A stretch of DNA of 64,000 bases from Actinacidiphila acididurans. GTDB taxonomy: Bacteria; Actinomycetota; Actinomycetes; Streptomycetales; Streptomycetaceae. The first letter of the stretch is position 1. Each line of letters starts with the position of its first letter. Position numbers and translations under genes: made by a program. This document shows, piece by piece, positions 35,711 through 44,084 of the stretch. The stretch is from positions 186,001 through 250,000 of the forward strand of contig NZ_JADKYB010000003.1 of NCBI RefSeq assembly GCF_016918855.1, given 5' to 3'. A model generated the notes under the pieces. The model saw only the letters and a program-made list of their open reading frames with translations. It was not told the origin of the DNA and ran no database searches.

Positions 35711-37108
35711 CCTGCCGGTGGGGGAGGGGGCGAGGGTGGTTTCGGTGCGTGGCGGTGCGGGTTCGGGTGCGGCCGTCGCGCCCACCTGCCGGATGGCGGC
35801 CGCAAGAGTCGGGTCCGACTCCTCCGGGACCGTGCGCAGGTTCAGTAGGCAGCGGCCGGACTCCACCCGGCCCAGCACTGCGGGAGTGGCCCGGCGCAGG
35901 AGGACCGCGCAGGAAGCGGGCAGCGACAGGGCCGCGCTCGGGAGGGTGACGCCGGGGGCGCCGCCACCGCCGATGACGGCTTCGGAGTCGACGGCGTGGA
36001 CGTCCAGGCCGTCGGCGCGCAGGTCAGCGGCGAGGCGTGCGGCTCGTTCGCGCAGGCGGCGCGGGTCGGCGTGCAGGGCGAGCCGGACCGGCGGGGCGGG
36101 GCCCCGTACGGTGGCCTCCAGGGCGGCGAAAGTCAACTTGTCGACGCGCAGGGCGCGGGCGAGAGGGTGGCGGGCGAGGCGCTCCACCAGGTCGGCGCGG
36201 CCCAGCAGAAGGCCGCACTGGGGCCCGCCGAGGAGTTTGTCGCCGCTGGCGGTCACCAGGTCGGCGCCGGCCCGCAGCCAGGTGGCCGCGTCCGGCTCGT
36301 CCGGGAGCGCCGGTTCGGGAGTGAGCAGCCCGGAGCCGATGTCGGCGACCACCGGCACGCCCAGCCCGGCCAGCTCGGCGACACCGGCCTGGCTGGTGAA
36401 ACCGGTGACGCGGAAGTTGGACGGGTGGACCTTGAGGACGAACCCGGTCTCCGGCCCCACGGCCGCGGCGTAGTCGGCCCGCGTCGTGCGATTGGTCGTA
36501 CCGACCTCGCGGAGCCGGGCGCCGGTCGACACCAGCAGGTCGGGCAGCCGGAAGCCGTCGCCGATCTCCACCAGCTCGCCCCGGCCCACCACGATCTCCC
36601 GCCCCCGGGCCAGCACGGTCGCGGCCAGCACCAGCGCGGCCGCGCCGTTGTTGACCACGTGCGCGGCCTGCGCGGCCGGCACCCGTTCGAGCAGCGCCTC
36701 GAAGGCCGGCCGGCCCCGCCGGGACCGCAGCCCGGTGGCCAGGTCGAGCTCGACGTCCGTGGTGCCGCCCGCGGCGAGCAGCGCGTCGAGGGCGGCCTGC
36801 GACAGCGGCGCGCGGCCCAGGTTGGTGTGCAGCAGCACACCGGTCGCGTTGAGCACCGGCCGCAGCGTGGACGCGGTGGCGGGCAGCGCGGCCACCACCC
36901 GCTCGACCACCTCCGCGGCAGGAAATTCCCCGGCCCGCGCCCGCTGTTGCACCTGCGCCACCACCGCCTTCACCAGCCCCCGCCCCAGCCGGCCGGCGGC
37001 GGCCACCAGCCGCGGTTCTGCGAGCACGGTGTCGGTACGCGGCAGATGGCGCCGCACGTCGTCCCGTACGTCAGGGTCGGTACGGGTACGGTCCGGCTCG
37101 CCTTCCAT
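35708..37108 (-). CDS. selA: L-seryl-tRNA(Sec) selenium transferase
   Basis: 466 residues (E. coli 463). It is the PLP enzyme that turns Ser-tRNA-Sec into Sec-tRNA-Sec using selenophosphate. Seen: the [20 protein letters not shown] region, [17 protein letters not shown] and the PLP lysine in [16 protein letters not shown]. The N-terminal domain (about residues 10-70) is the tRNA-binding part. ATG chosen because GAAGG lies 8 nt upstream; a GTG three codons earlier is possible. The C-terminus ends in a Pro/Ala/Thr-rich tail ([19 protein letters not shown]) next to the duplication. Likely co-transcribed with selB. Confidence 0.96.
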   Translation of the reverse strand: MEGEPDRTRTDPDVRDDVRRHLPRTDTVLAEPRLVAAAGRLGRGLVKAVVAQVQQRARAGEFPAAEVVERVVAALPATASTLRPVLNATGVLLHTNLGRAPLSQAALDALLAAGGTTDVELDLATGLRSRRGRPAFEALLERVPAAQAAHVVNNGAAALVLAATVLARGREIVVGRGELVEIGDGFRLPDLLVSTGARLREVGTTNRTTRADYAAAVGPETGFVLKVHPSNFRVTGFTSQAGVAELAGLGVPVVADIGSGLLTPEPALPDEPDAATWLRAGADLVTASGDKLLGGPQCGLLLGRADLVERLARHPLARALRVDKLTFAALEATVRGPAPPVRLALHADPRRLRERAARLAADLRADGLDVHAVDSEAVIGGGGAPGVTLPSAALSLPASCAVLLRRATPAVLGRVESGRCLLNLRTVPEESDPTLAAAIRQVGATAAPEPAPPRTETTLAPSPTGR

Positions 37109-37347
37109 CCGCTGCACCTTCGCTGAGAGCCAGCACGACCGGGGTACGCCCGATCACTGTTCCGGGCCCGACGCCTTCCGCGGCCCTGCCACCCGGCGCC
37201 CGGCGCCCTCCGACCGTACGGTCCCCGTCCCCGCGGCCCCGGCCGCCACACCCGGTCGCCGCGCGAGCACCCCCCGAACGCACCAAGCGGCCGCGACGCC
37301 ACGGCCGCCCTCGTCCTCCGGTTCCGCACATGACCGTGTGCAGGACA

Positions 37348-37650
37348 TCAGCTCACCGAGGCACCGGACGCCAGCGCCAGGCCCGCTGCCGCGAGGAAAT
37401 CCTCAAGGCTGATCACACCGCTTCCGGTGCCGTCGTCCCATTCGGTCAAGAGGCCCGAGAGGCCCTTGTTCCAAGAGCCCGGCGTGTCGGAATCGGGGTC
37501 AGGGCCGGGATGCCACTCGACGCAGCCCTGACCATGCCGGTATCGGAGAAACAAGTACTGACCGTCTGCCGTCCACGCGTCCCACTGCGAGGGACAGGCA
37601 GAACACGTCTGCACGACCCGTACCAGCTTCCGGCCCTCATCCGCGCCCAT
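37348..37650 (-). CDS. hypothetical protein, Cys/Trp-containing
   Basis: 100 residues. Contains CSACPSQWDAWTADGQYLFLRYRHGQG, in parts, and ends in a short helix (LEDFLAAAGLALASG). No signal peptide or membrane helix. The mix of Trp, Asp and Gly resembles small Streptomyces proteins of unknown function annotated only as hypothetical; I do not recognise a named family. GC at third positions is lower than in the neighbours, and the ribosome site is weak. Possibly a partner-less accessory gene. Confidence 0.6.
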   Translation of the reverse strand: MGADEGRKLVRVVQTCSACPSQWDAWTADGQYLFLRYRHGQGCVEWHPGPDPDSDTPGSWNKGLSGLLTEWDDGTGSGVISLEDFLAAAGLALASGASVS

Positions 37651-37760
37651 CCGAGGATGCTTGCGCGCCAGTGGAACCCCGGCAATCGACTTCAGGCCGC
37701 CGTCAAAGGCGCCTCAAGCCGCAGCACGACGCACCGCAGCAATGCTCCGCCGGGCGGCAC

Positions 37761-38591
37761 CTAGCGGGTACGCCGGCGCAGGACCGTCGCACCGCGGGAC
37801 ACTGCCGCGTAGGCCGTCAGGCCCACCGCCGCGCCCGTACCCGCGCCGAAGAGGGCGGACGGGAGGGCATCGAGGAGGTGGGAGAAGGGGCCGCCGGGGC
37901 CCGGGGTCCAGCCGGACAGGCGCCGGCCGGCACCGGCCGCCGCGGCGGCTGAGACCAGGGCCGCGACCGCCGCCTTGGCGCGGCCGGACATGCGCGGCCC
38001 GGACGGCGGCGGGGGAGCGGTGGCGGGCGCGGGCGACACTGCGTCGCGCCGCAGCATGTGCGGCACATACCAGCCGAGGACCGCCAGCCCGGCCGCCGAG
38101 CAGCCGATCTGCAGCCACGTGTAGACCGGCCGGCCCGCCACGGTGTGCGCCAGCACCGGCAGCAGGCGTACCCCGACGCGGCCGTCGTGGGTGAAGGCGT
38201 CCCAGCCCACGTGGGTGACGGCGCCCAGGACCGCGGACACGGTGAACCACGCCGCGTCGGCCGGACCGGGCCCGCGGCCGGACGGGGAGGTCAGGGCGTC
38301 GGCGGCGTCGGCCCACCGCGCGGGGAGCAGGGCCACCAGCGGCTCGCGCAGCAGCCAGTGCCAGCCCGCGACGAGCGCGGCGGCGATGCCCACGTCGGCG
38401 GTGGGGATGCCGGCCAGGCTGTGCGTGAAGGTGCCGTACCGGAAGGTCCCGTGCACCAGCGACTCGGTGAAGAAGGGCACGTCGGGCGCAAGCGACCCCG
38501 CGACCAGCGCCGAGGCGACCAGCGGACCGCGGGGCCGCCCGCCGCGCAGGAACGGCAGCACGGCCGCGGGATGACTCAGGGTGAACGGCAC
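37761..38591 (-). CDS. DUF4184 family membrane protein
   Basis: 276 residues from a GTG with GGAGAGG upstream, giving the family-typical start MPFTLSHPAAVLPF. Conserved LAPDVPFF, THSLAG and GAVTHVGWDAFTH with several His/Asp, as in DUF4184, a family related to membrane-bound metal-dependent hydrolases of the YdjM type. About six hydrophobic segments are seen, the last two near the C-terminus (AAVAALVSAAAAAGAG and ALFGAGTGAAVGLTAY). Function unknown; the His/Asp pattern suggests metal binding. Confidence 0.85.
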   Translation of the reverse strand: MPFTLSHPAAVLPFLRGGRPRGPLVASALVAGSLAPDVPFFTESLVHGTFRYGTFTHSLAGIPTADVGIAAALVAGWHWLLREPLVALLPARWADAADALTSPSGRGPGPADAAWFTVSAVLGAVTHVGWDAFTHDGRVGVRLLPVLAHTVAGRPVYTWLQIGCSAAGLAVLGWYVPHMLRRDAVSPAPATAPPPPSGPRMSGRAKAAVAALVSAAAAAGAGRRLSGWTPGPGGPFSHLLDALPSALFGAGTGAAVGLTAYAAVSRGATVLRRRTR

Positions 38592-38701
38592 ATGGTCATC
38601 CTCTCCTCCGGCAGCCGGACCCGGCACGCCGGGGTGGCCGTCGCGCGCGGCACCTGGTTCCCTGGAAACGGAAGGCGCGCGACACGGAACGAGGCTCGAT
38701 C

Positions 38702-38914
38702 ATGAGCGGCAGCAGCGCATCCCACCCGTACACCGGCCCGTCCCACGCCCACATCGAGGCGCTCCGCGAAGAGGCCCGCGGCCTGCGCTCCGCGGCCGAA
38801 CGCAGCTCCGATCCCGACGAGCGCGAACGGCTGAAGCAGCGGGCCCGGCAGCTCGACTCCGACAGCGAGCAGGAGAGCATGATGGCCGCGGGGGACATCT
38901 ACCCCACGGAGTGA
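38702..38914 (+). CDS. DUF6381 family small protein
   Basis: 70 residues, highly charged and helical: HIEALREEARGLRSAAE, then SDPDERERLKQRARQL, and the C-terminal signature MMAAGDIYPTE. I recall this as DUF6381, a small cytoplasmic family in Streptomyces with unknown role. Probably a coiled-coil hairpin. Followed by a good terminator. Confidence 0.8.
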   Translation: MSGSSASHPYTGPSHAHIEALREEARGLRSAAERSSDPDERERLKQRARQLDSDSEQESMMAAGDIYPTE

Positions 38915-38927
38915 CCCGGGCCTCGGC

Positions 38928-38949
38928 GCCGCGTCCTCGACGACGCGGC
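38928..38949 (+). terminator. hairpin terminator after DUF6381 gene
   Basis: GCCGCGTC / GACGCGGC, 8-bp stem, 6-nt loop, 14 bp after the stop. Confidence 0.7.
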
Positions 38950-38991
38950 CCCGGGGCACGTGTCTGTCGCCCGACGGAAGCGCTGTGGATC

Positions 38992-39003
38992 AGGTCCGGA
39001 CCA
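38992..39003. promoter_or_regulatory. DasR-like box upstream of GH18 gene
   Basis: AGGTCCGGACCA contains the perfect palindrome GGTCCGGACC and agrees with the DasR core TGGTCTAGACCA at 9 of 12 positions. It sits 81 bp upstream of the GH18-like gene. TTGACA (near 39009-39014) follows it and may be the -35 element. DasR is the GntR regulator that controls chitin and GlcNAc genes in Streptomyces. Confidence 0.5.
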
Positions 39004-39083
39004 ATTATTGACAGAGGTCAGTCAAGGGCGTCACGGTGAAGGGCTGTCCCGATGGGCCACCCGAAGAACGCCAGGAGGCGTCC

Positions 39084-40277
39084 ATGCGTGTGCTGTCCGG
39101 AAGATCCCGCTTCACCCAGTCCCTCGAGTCCCCGCGGTCCGATCGGTCGTCGCGGGCGCGCACGCCGTGGCGGTGGCTCCGGCCGCTGCGGTCGCTCAGG
39201 TCCCTCGGCGCCGCCGCCGTCCTGGTGGCCGCCGCCGCGGCCGTGCCGCCCGCCCTCCCGGCGAGTGCCGCCGCCGGCACCCTGCCGCAGGTGTACGGGG
39301 CCTGGCACTGCGGCAACGACGCCTGCACCTGGGCGACGGTCCGTGACATGACCGACTTCGACCACAACAACCACTGGCTGATCGACCGCGGCGACGGCCG
39401 CCCCTCGGTCAACCTGGTGGTGCTCAGCTTCGTCAACCCGCTCACCCTGCTCAACGGCACGACGGACACGGCCAATACCGACGGCGTCCCGGTCGGGATG
39501 ACGCAGTCGGTGGTGAACTACTTCACCGCGCACGGCATCCGGGTGATGCTCTCGATCGGCGGCATCACGTACACCGGCGACTGGAACACCGCGCTCTCCC
39601 AGAACCCCACCCTGCTCGGCCAGCGGGCGGCGGCCCTGGCCACCCGCCTCGGAGTCGGCATCGAGATCGACTACGAGGAGAGCTCCAGCCCGAACACCAC
39701 CGGTCTGCAGGCCTTCATCGACGCCTACCGCGCCGCGCACCCGTACGACGCGACGGGTGCCGACCCCACCGCGCGGCTGACCATCGACGTGGCGGCCGGG
39801 GACCGCTGGCTGATCGGACTGGACCAGTACGCCACCGCGCACTGGCTGACCACCACTGCCCCGGTGCTGGACTACGCGAACGCCATGGTGCCCAGCAAGC
39901 AGCCCTCGGCGAGTACCGCCGAGTCCAACTGGCAGGAGCACCTGACCGGCAAGGCGAACTACAGCCCGGCCATTCCGCCGCTGGCCCCGGCGAAGTTCAC
40001 CGGAAGCCTCTACATCGCCGAGGGGTCCCAGGTCCGCCCGGAGTGCAATGACTTCGCGTCCTCGGTGCAGAACGCGACGAGCACTTGGACGCAGACCGCG
40101 GCCCCGGCCGGCGCGGGCAGCACCTCCGGCCTGCTGGGCTACATGTTCTGGGCCGCCGAGCAGCCCTCCACCCGCGGGGTGACCACCGACCCGCCCAACA
40201 CCTGCGAGGGCGGGGTCGGCGCGGGCGCGACCGCGTTCAACGTCCCGGTCCCGATGCCGGCTCTGCGGCAGAACTGA
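39084..40277 (+). CDS. secreted GH18-like glycosidase (chitinase/endoglycosidase type)
   Basis: 397 residues with AGGAGG 6 nt before the ATG. Long Arg-rich N-region, then a Sec signal peptide to about residue 65 (LPASAAAG). The GH18-type TIM barrel shows GIRVMLSIGG (strand 3 motif SxGG) and GVGIEIDYEES at strand 4, where the canonical DxxDxDxE reads x-x-E-x-D-x-E: the catalytic Glu and adjacent Asp are kept but the inner Asp is Glu. YANAMVPS and GLLGYMFWAAEQ are strands 6 and 8. Probably acts on chitin or GlcNAc-containing glycans outside the cell. The DasR-like box fits this role. Confidence 0.82.
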   Translation: MRVLSGRSRFTQSLESPRSDRSSRARTPWRWLRPLRSLRSLGAAAVLVAAAAAVPPALPASAAAGTLPQVYGAWHCGNDACTWATVRDMTDFDHNNHWLIDRGDGRPSVNLVVLSFVNPLTLLNGTTDTANTDGVPVGMTQSVVNYFTAHGIRVMLSIGGITYTGDWNTALSQNPTLLGQRAAALATRLGVGIEIDYEESSSPNTTGLQAFIDAYRAAHPYDATGADPTARLTIDVAAGDRWLIGLDQYATAHWLTTTAPVLDYANAMVPSKQPSASTAESNWQEHLTGKANYSPAIPPLAPAKFTGSLYIAEGSQVRPECNDFASSVQNATSTWTQTAAPAGAGSTSGLLGYMFWAAEQPSTRGVTTDPPNTCEGGVGAGATAFNVPVPMPALRQN

Positions 40278-40300
40278 CGCACCGGCAACGAAGGCCGGAC

Positions 40301-40337
40301 ACACCTGCCGGGAACACCTGCCGGACACACCTGCCGG
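40301..40337 (+). repeat. 13-nt tandem repeat after GH18 gene
   Basis: ACACCTGCCGG occurs at 40301, 40314 and 40327, an exact 13-nt period, just before the terminator. Confidence 0.8.
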
Positions 40338-40348
40338 AAACGCCGAGC

Positions 40349-40380
40349 GGCGCCGGTCCCTCACGCGAGGGACCGGCGCC
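40349..40380. terminator. bidirectional terminator, 14-bp perfect stem
   Basis: GGCGCCGGTCCCTC / GAGGGACCGGCGCC with loop ACGC, between the convergent GH18 and LAxTG-protein genes. Confidence 0.85.
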
Positions 40381-40419
40381 GCCGTACGCGCCGACGCGCG
40401 CGGTCAGTGCGTCAGCGGA

Positions 40420-41235
40420 TCAGTGCTGACGGCTGCCGCGGCGGCGGAACATCACTGCCGCGCCGATCGCCAGCAGGACGACGCCCAGCACCGACGCGCC
40501 GGCGACCGACGCGCCGGTCTCGGCGAGGCTGCCGCCCGACCCGCCCGTGCTGCCGCTGGACGACGCGGCCACGGGGGAACTCGTCGAATCGGTGCCGCTG
40601 GTGTCGCCGCCGCTCGTGCTGCCCGACGTCGAGCCGCCGGCGGCCGTGCTGCCACCGGTCGAACCGCTGGTCGTGCCGGTGGTCGAACCGCCCGACGCGG
40701 TGCCGCCGTCGGACCCGCCGGTGGTGGTGCCGGTAGTGGAACCACCGTCCGTGGAACCGCCGGTGGTGCCGGCCGTGGAGCCACCGTCCGTCGTGCCGCC
40801 GGAGGCCGTGCCGCCCTCGGCGGCGCAGTCGACCCAGAAGACCTTCTGCTTGGCCTTGCCGTGCTCGCCGTCGAAGTTCCACAGGAGCTTGTAGTGGCCG
40901 TCGGGCAGCGTCATGTCGTCGGTCCGGCCGTGGCCGGAACCGTCCAGCGTGATGGCGCCGGTGGAGGCGACGACGTCCTCCTTGCCGGTGGGCGGCTGGT
41001 CGACGATCTTCCAGTCGGCCTTCTGCAGACCGTCGAAGAAGAAGGCGTCGAGGTAGAACGTGCACACGTGCGGCTCGTTCTTGACCAGCTCCGCGCCGGT
41101 TTTCGCATCGTGAATCTTGATGGTGCCGTTGTCACCGGGTGCGTTGCCGTGGGCAGACGCACCCGGGGCGAGCACCACGGTCGCCGCCACGGCAACTGCC
41201 GCGGCACCGACCGATGGTAGGACGCGCATGGGCAT
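40420..41235 (-). CDS. sortase-anchored surface protein (LAETG motif)
   Basis: 271 residues. Signal peptide to about residue 30 (VVLAPGASAHG). An N-terminal beta-rich domain of about 110 residues has two Cys (HVCTFYLDAFFF and FWVDCAAEGG) that may form a disulfide. Then a 95-residue Ser/Thr/Gly linker (GGSTDGGSTTGTT...) spanning the wall. The C-terminus is a sorting signal: LAETG, a hydrophobic helix (VAGASVLGVVLLAIGAAVMF) and RRRGSRQH. LAxTG is the class E sortase motif in Streptomyces. The start is the first of two close ATGs (MPMRVLPS). Function unknown; no sortase gene in the window. Confidence 0.9.
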   Translation of the reverse strand: MPMRVLPSVGAAAVAVAATVVLAPGASAHGNAPGDNGTIKIHDAKTGAELVKNEPHVCTFYLDAFFFDGLQKADWKIVDQPPTGKEDVVASTGAITLDGSGHGRTDDMTLPDGHYKLLWNFDGEHGKAKQKVFWVDCAAEGGTASGGTTDGGSTAGTTGGSTDGGSTTGTTTGGSDGGTASGGSTTGTTSGSTGGSTAAGGSTSGSTSGGDTSGTDSTSSPVAASSSGSTGGSGGSLAETGASVAGASVLGVVLLAIGAAVMFRRRGSRQH

Positions 41236-41607
41236 ACCAACCTGAGGATGGATGTGTGAAGTCGGGGGGGAGGGCACAAAGCCTCCGGGGGAGCACCCGC
41301 GCACGTCAAGTCGGGTACATGACCGTTCGCCCGCACTTTTCCGCGTTCTGGCCCCAGGCGTCCGATTTGCGATGGTAACGATTCGGCCAAGCCTGCCAGT
41401 TGGGACATGAGGTGAACCTGTCATTTTAGCTCATGGCTACTTGGCTTCGCAACTCCATGGACATGTCACCGCATCGCTGTCCGATTCACCATCTGTGCAG
41501 GTCAGAAGCGTGATTGACGTCGAGCTTTAACATCCCATGGCTTTCCAACCGTTCGCTTTTCCTTCACTCTGGCGCCGTCGCAGACTCCACTACCCGAGGA
41601 GAGTCAT
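41236..41607. other. divergent promoter region of LAxTG protein and S53 protease genes
   Basis: 372 bp, clearly AT-richer than the rest (41380-41560). TTGACG near 41512 may be a -35 element for the protease gene, and GAGGAGAG before its ATG is the ribosome site. No gene and no recognisable riboswitch were found. Confidence 0.45.
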
Positions 41608-42807
41608 ATGCTCCTGCGCGCACGGCTGTTAAGCACGGTGACCGCGGTTCTGGCGGCGATCCCGCTTGCGGTCCTCGGCTCGGCAACAGCCTCGCACGCC
41701 GCCGCACAGCCGGCCGGCAAAGCCCCCGCGCATTCGTGTGCCACTCCCAAGGCGGGCTTCGCGGCCTGCGAGGCACTGGTCCGCACCGACCTGGTCGCGC
41801 CCGCCTCGGTGGCACCGCACGCCACCCCCTCCGGCTTCGGCCCGAGCAGCCTGCAGTCGGCGTACAACCTGCCGTCGGCCACTGCCGGTTCTGGCCGTAC
41901 CGTCGCCATTGTCGACGCGTACGACGACCCCACCGCCGAGGCCGACCTCGGCGTCTACCGTGCCCAGTTCGGGCTGCCGGCCTGCACCACGGCCAACGGC
42001 TGCTTCAAGAAGGTCGACCAGACCGGCGGCACCAAGTACCCGCGGGCCAACGGGGGCTGGGCGCAGGAGATCTCCCTGGACGTCGACATGGTCTCGGCGA
42101 TCTGCCCGAACTGCCACATCCTGCTGGTCGAGGCGAGTTCCTCGTCCTTCGCCAACCTCGGCGCGGCGGTGAACACCGCCGCAGCGACCCCGGGCGTGGT
42201 GGCCATCAGCAACAGCTACGGCGGCTCGGACGCCTCGGATGCGACCTACGGCTCGTACTACAACCACCCGGGCATCGCGGTGACCGCGAGCTCCGGTGAC
42301 AGCGGCTACGGCGCCGGCTACCCGGCCTCCTCGCACTACGTCACCGCGGTCGGCGGCACCTCGCTGTCCACCGCGTCCAACAGCCGTGGCTGGAGCGAGA
42401 CCGCCTGGAGCGGTGCGGGCAGCGGCTGCTCCGCCTACAACACCGCGCTCAGCGGCGCCGCGTCCTTCAGCACCGGTTGCGCCAAGCGGGCCGAGGCCGA
42501 CGTCTCCGCCGTGGCCAACCCGTCCACCGGTGTGGCCGTCTACGACAGCACCGCCTACCAGGGCCTGTCCGGCTGGCTGGTCTTCGGCGGCACCAGCGTC
42601 GCCTCCCCGATCATCGCCTCGGTGTACGGGCTGGCCGGCAACACCGCGTCCATCGACAACAACTACCCCTACACCCACGCGTCGTCCCTGAACGACGTGA
42701 CCTCCGGCAGCAACGGCTCCTGCACCACCAGCCAGTGGTGCAACGCGCGCACCGGCTGGGACGGCCCGACCGGTCTCGGCACGCCGAACGGCATCGGCGC
42801 CTTCTGA
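41608..42807 (+). CDS. secreted S53 family serine-carboxyl peptidase (sedolisin type)
   Basis: 399 residues. Sec signal peptide to about residue 32 (TASHAAAQPAG). The catalytic domain starts at FGPSSLQSAYNLPSA. Seen: Glu/Asp of the triad in WAQEISLDVDM (near 155), the oxyanion Asp in SSGDSGYGAGYP, and nucleophile Ser in FGGTSVASP (near 328). The Ca site near the end (GWDGPTGLGTPNG) is present. The pro-domain is only about 40 residues, much shorter than in kumamolisin, so activation may differ. An extracellular endopeptidase, typically acid-active. Followed by a strong terminator. Confidence 0.92.
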   Translation: MLLRARLLSTVTAVLAAIPLAVLGSATASHAAAQPAGKAPAHSCATPKAGFAACEALVRTDLVAPASVAPHATPSGFGPSSLQSAYNLPSATAGSGRTVAIVDAYDDPTAEADLGVYRAQFGLPACTTANGCFKKVDQTGGTKYPRANGGWAQEISLDVDMVSAICPNCHILLVEASSSSFANLGAAVNTAAATPGVVAISNSYGGSDASDATYGSYYNHPGIAVTASSGDSGYGAGYPASSHYVTAVGGTSLSTASNSRGWSETAWSGAGSGCSAYNTALSGAASFSTGCAKRAEADVSAVANPSTGVAVYDSTAYQGLSGWLVFGGTSVASPIIASVYGLAGNTASIDNNYPYTHASSLNDVTSGSNGSCTTSQWCNARTGWDGPTGLGTPNGIGAF

Positions 42808-42812
42808 CCCGT

Positions 42813-42844
42813 GAGCCGCGGCAGCCCCGTGGCTGCCGCGGCTC
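42813..42844 (+). terminator. 14-bp perfect hairpin terminator after S53 protease
   Basis: GAGCCGCGGCAGCC / GGCTGCCGCGGCTC with loop CCGT, 6 bp after the stop. Confidence 0.85.
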
Positions 42845-43084
42845 GGCCGGACGCGCGGGCACCGAGGGGGTACCGGTGAAAAGGACCACCGCGCGCCCGG
42901 CCGCTGCAACCACTCCACGGGTTGCTCCACCGTGCGGGGACACGGTTCGATACAGGGAAGCGCACAGGCGTACGGAAACGTTACTGGCGCCTCGGTGCGC
43001 CCACCCATGAGGCGCGCAGTCGGTACATGTCGGGAATATGGGCCGCGTCGCCAAGACCGGACCGGGCCTGTATGGTGCCCAGCC

Positions 43085-43669
43085 GTGCAGCCCTCCCCCC
43101 GCACCGACGCTCCTCCCGGCCCGCCCGTTCGGCCCGCCGGGGGCAGTCATGCGGCCACCCGACCCGTCTTCGTCGACGCCTCCGGGCGGCGGCAGCGGCG
43201 CGTGCGCCGCGTCGGCCGGATCCTGGTGCTCCCGGCCGCGGCCTATGTCGCGCTGCTGGTGAGTTCGGCGCTCGGCGGACCGACCGTTTCCTCGCCCTAC
43301 CTGCCGCTGCCCCAGGCGCCCGGGCCGGGCGGTCACCACCATGCCCCGCGGCCGGGGGCCGTGACGAAGGATCCGCACGCAGGCGCCACCACCGTCCGGC
43401 AGACGCCGCCGACTCGTGGGACGCAGGCAGGTGCACCCACCGGCGGGACCGTGCCGGTGGCCGGTCCACCCCGTGGCAAGGCGGCCGGTCACGGTCCGGC
43501 GCCCAGCCCGACCGCCGGCACGGTGAGTCCCAGCGCGGCACCGTCCACCACTGCCGCCAGTGCTCCCGTGGCCACCGGCACTTCCACTGCCTCGCCGACG
43601 GTCACGCACGGCAAGAGCACCGCGAGTCACCCTGTCCCCAGTCCCACCCACACCGCCCACGGCCACTGA
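43085..43669 (+). CDS. single-pass membrane protein with Pro/Thr-rich outer tail
   Basis: 194 residues from a GTG start. TATGGT lies about 9 nt upstream, a likely -10, so the mRNA may be leaderless. The N-terminal cytoplasmic part contains RPVFVDASGRRQRRVRRVG, then one membrane helix (ILVLPAAAYVALLVSSALGG), then 130 residues of Pro/Thr/Gly/His-rich outer tail. I recall proteins with this FVDxSGRRxRxVR start as the gene before a bifunctional polysaccharide deacetylase/glycosyltransferase in Streptomyces. Here only a C-terminal piece of such a glycosyltransferase follows. Function unknown. Confidence 0.75.
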   Translation: MQPSPRTDAPPGPPVRPAGGSHAATRPVFVDASGRRQRRVRRVGRILVLPAAAYVALLVSSALGGPTVSSPYLPLPQAPGPGGHHHAPRPGAVTKDPHAGATTVRQTPPTRGTQAGAPTGGTVPVAGPPRGKAAGHGPAPSPTAGTVSPSAAPSTTAASAPVATGTSTASPTVTHGKSTASHPVPSPTHTAHGH

Positions 43670-43709
43670 CGAGCCACCTGGCGCCCTGCCGCGGAGAACC
43701 ACCACTGCC

Positions 43710-43988
43710 ATGACGTCCCCGTCCGTGCAGGTCGGGATGGGCCTGTACGCCTTCCGGCTCGGCAAGGAAAGCCCACGCCCCCTGTGGACACTGCCACTCC
43801 AGCAATTCGTCTACCGGCAGTTGATGTACCTCGTCGTCATCCAGTCCGTGGTGACCGCCCTGGCCGGCACCCGCCTGCGCCGGCAGCGCATGGAACGCCA
43901 CGGCAGCCTCACCGTCCCCCCACCCACACCACCACCCCCGCCGATGATGTCGGACGCGAGCGGCCGGGACGGCGGCACGTACCGCTGA
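43710..43988 (+). pseudogene. C-terminal remnant of a GT2-type membrane glycosyltransferase
   Basis: 92 codons (MTSPSVQVGMGLYAFRLGKE...). PRPLWTLPLQQFVYRQLMYLVVIQ in two pieces followed by TALAGTRLRRQRMERHG resembles the last membrane helix and tail of processive family 2 glycosyltransferases (inference from memory). The catalytic domain (DD, DxD, QxxRW) is absent. It is open from ATG to stop with no good ribosome site and may be expressed, but it cannot be a working transferase. Together with the preceding gene it looks like an internal deletion of a larger locus. Confidence 0.55.
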
Positions 43989-44084
43989 GCGGGCGTCCTG
44001 CCCGCCGTACGCCGTTCCGCGTCGCTGCACGCCCGGGTCGCCGTACGGCCCCGCCTCGGGAACAATGGAGGGCAGGTGCTGATC

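Noticed and set aside
41236..41607. Possible riboswitch before the S53 protease or LAxTG protein gene
   Set aside because: The region is AT-rich but no consensus of a known riboswitch could be matched by eye.
42877..43010. 44-codon GTG-started frame with a GAGGGGG ribosome-like site after the S53 protease
   Set aside because: No recognisable family, Pro/Arg-rich, and it lies behind a strong terminator; coding support too weak.
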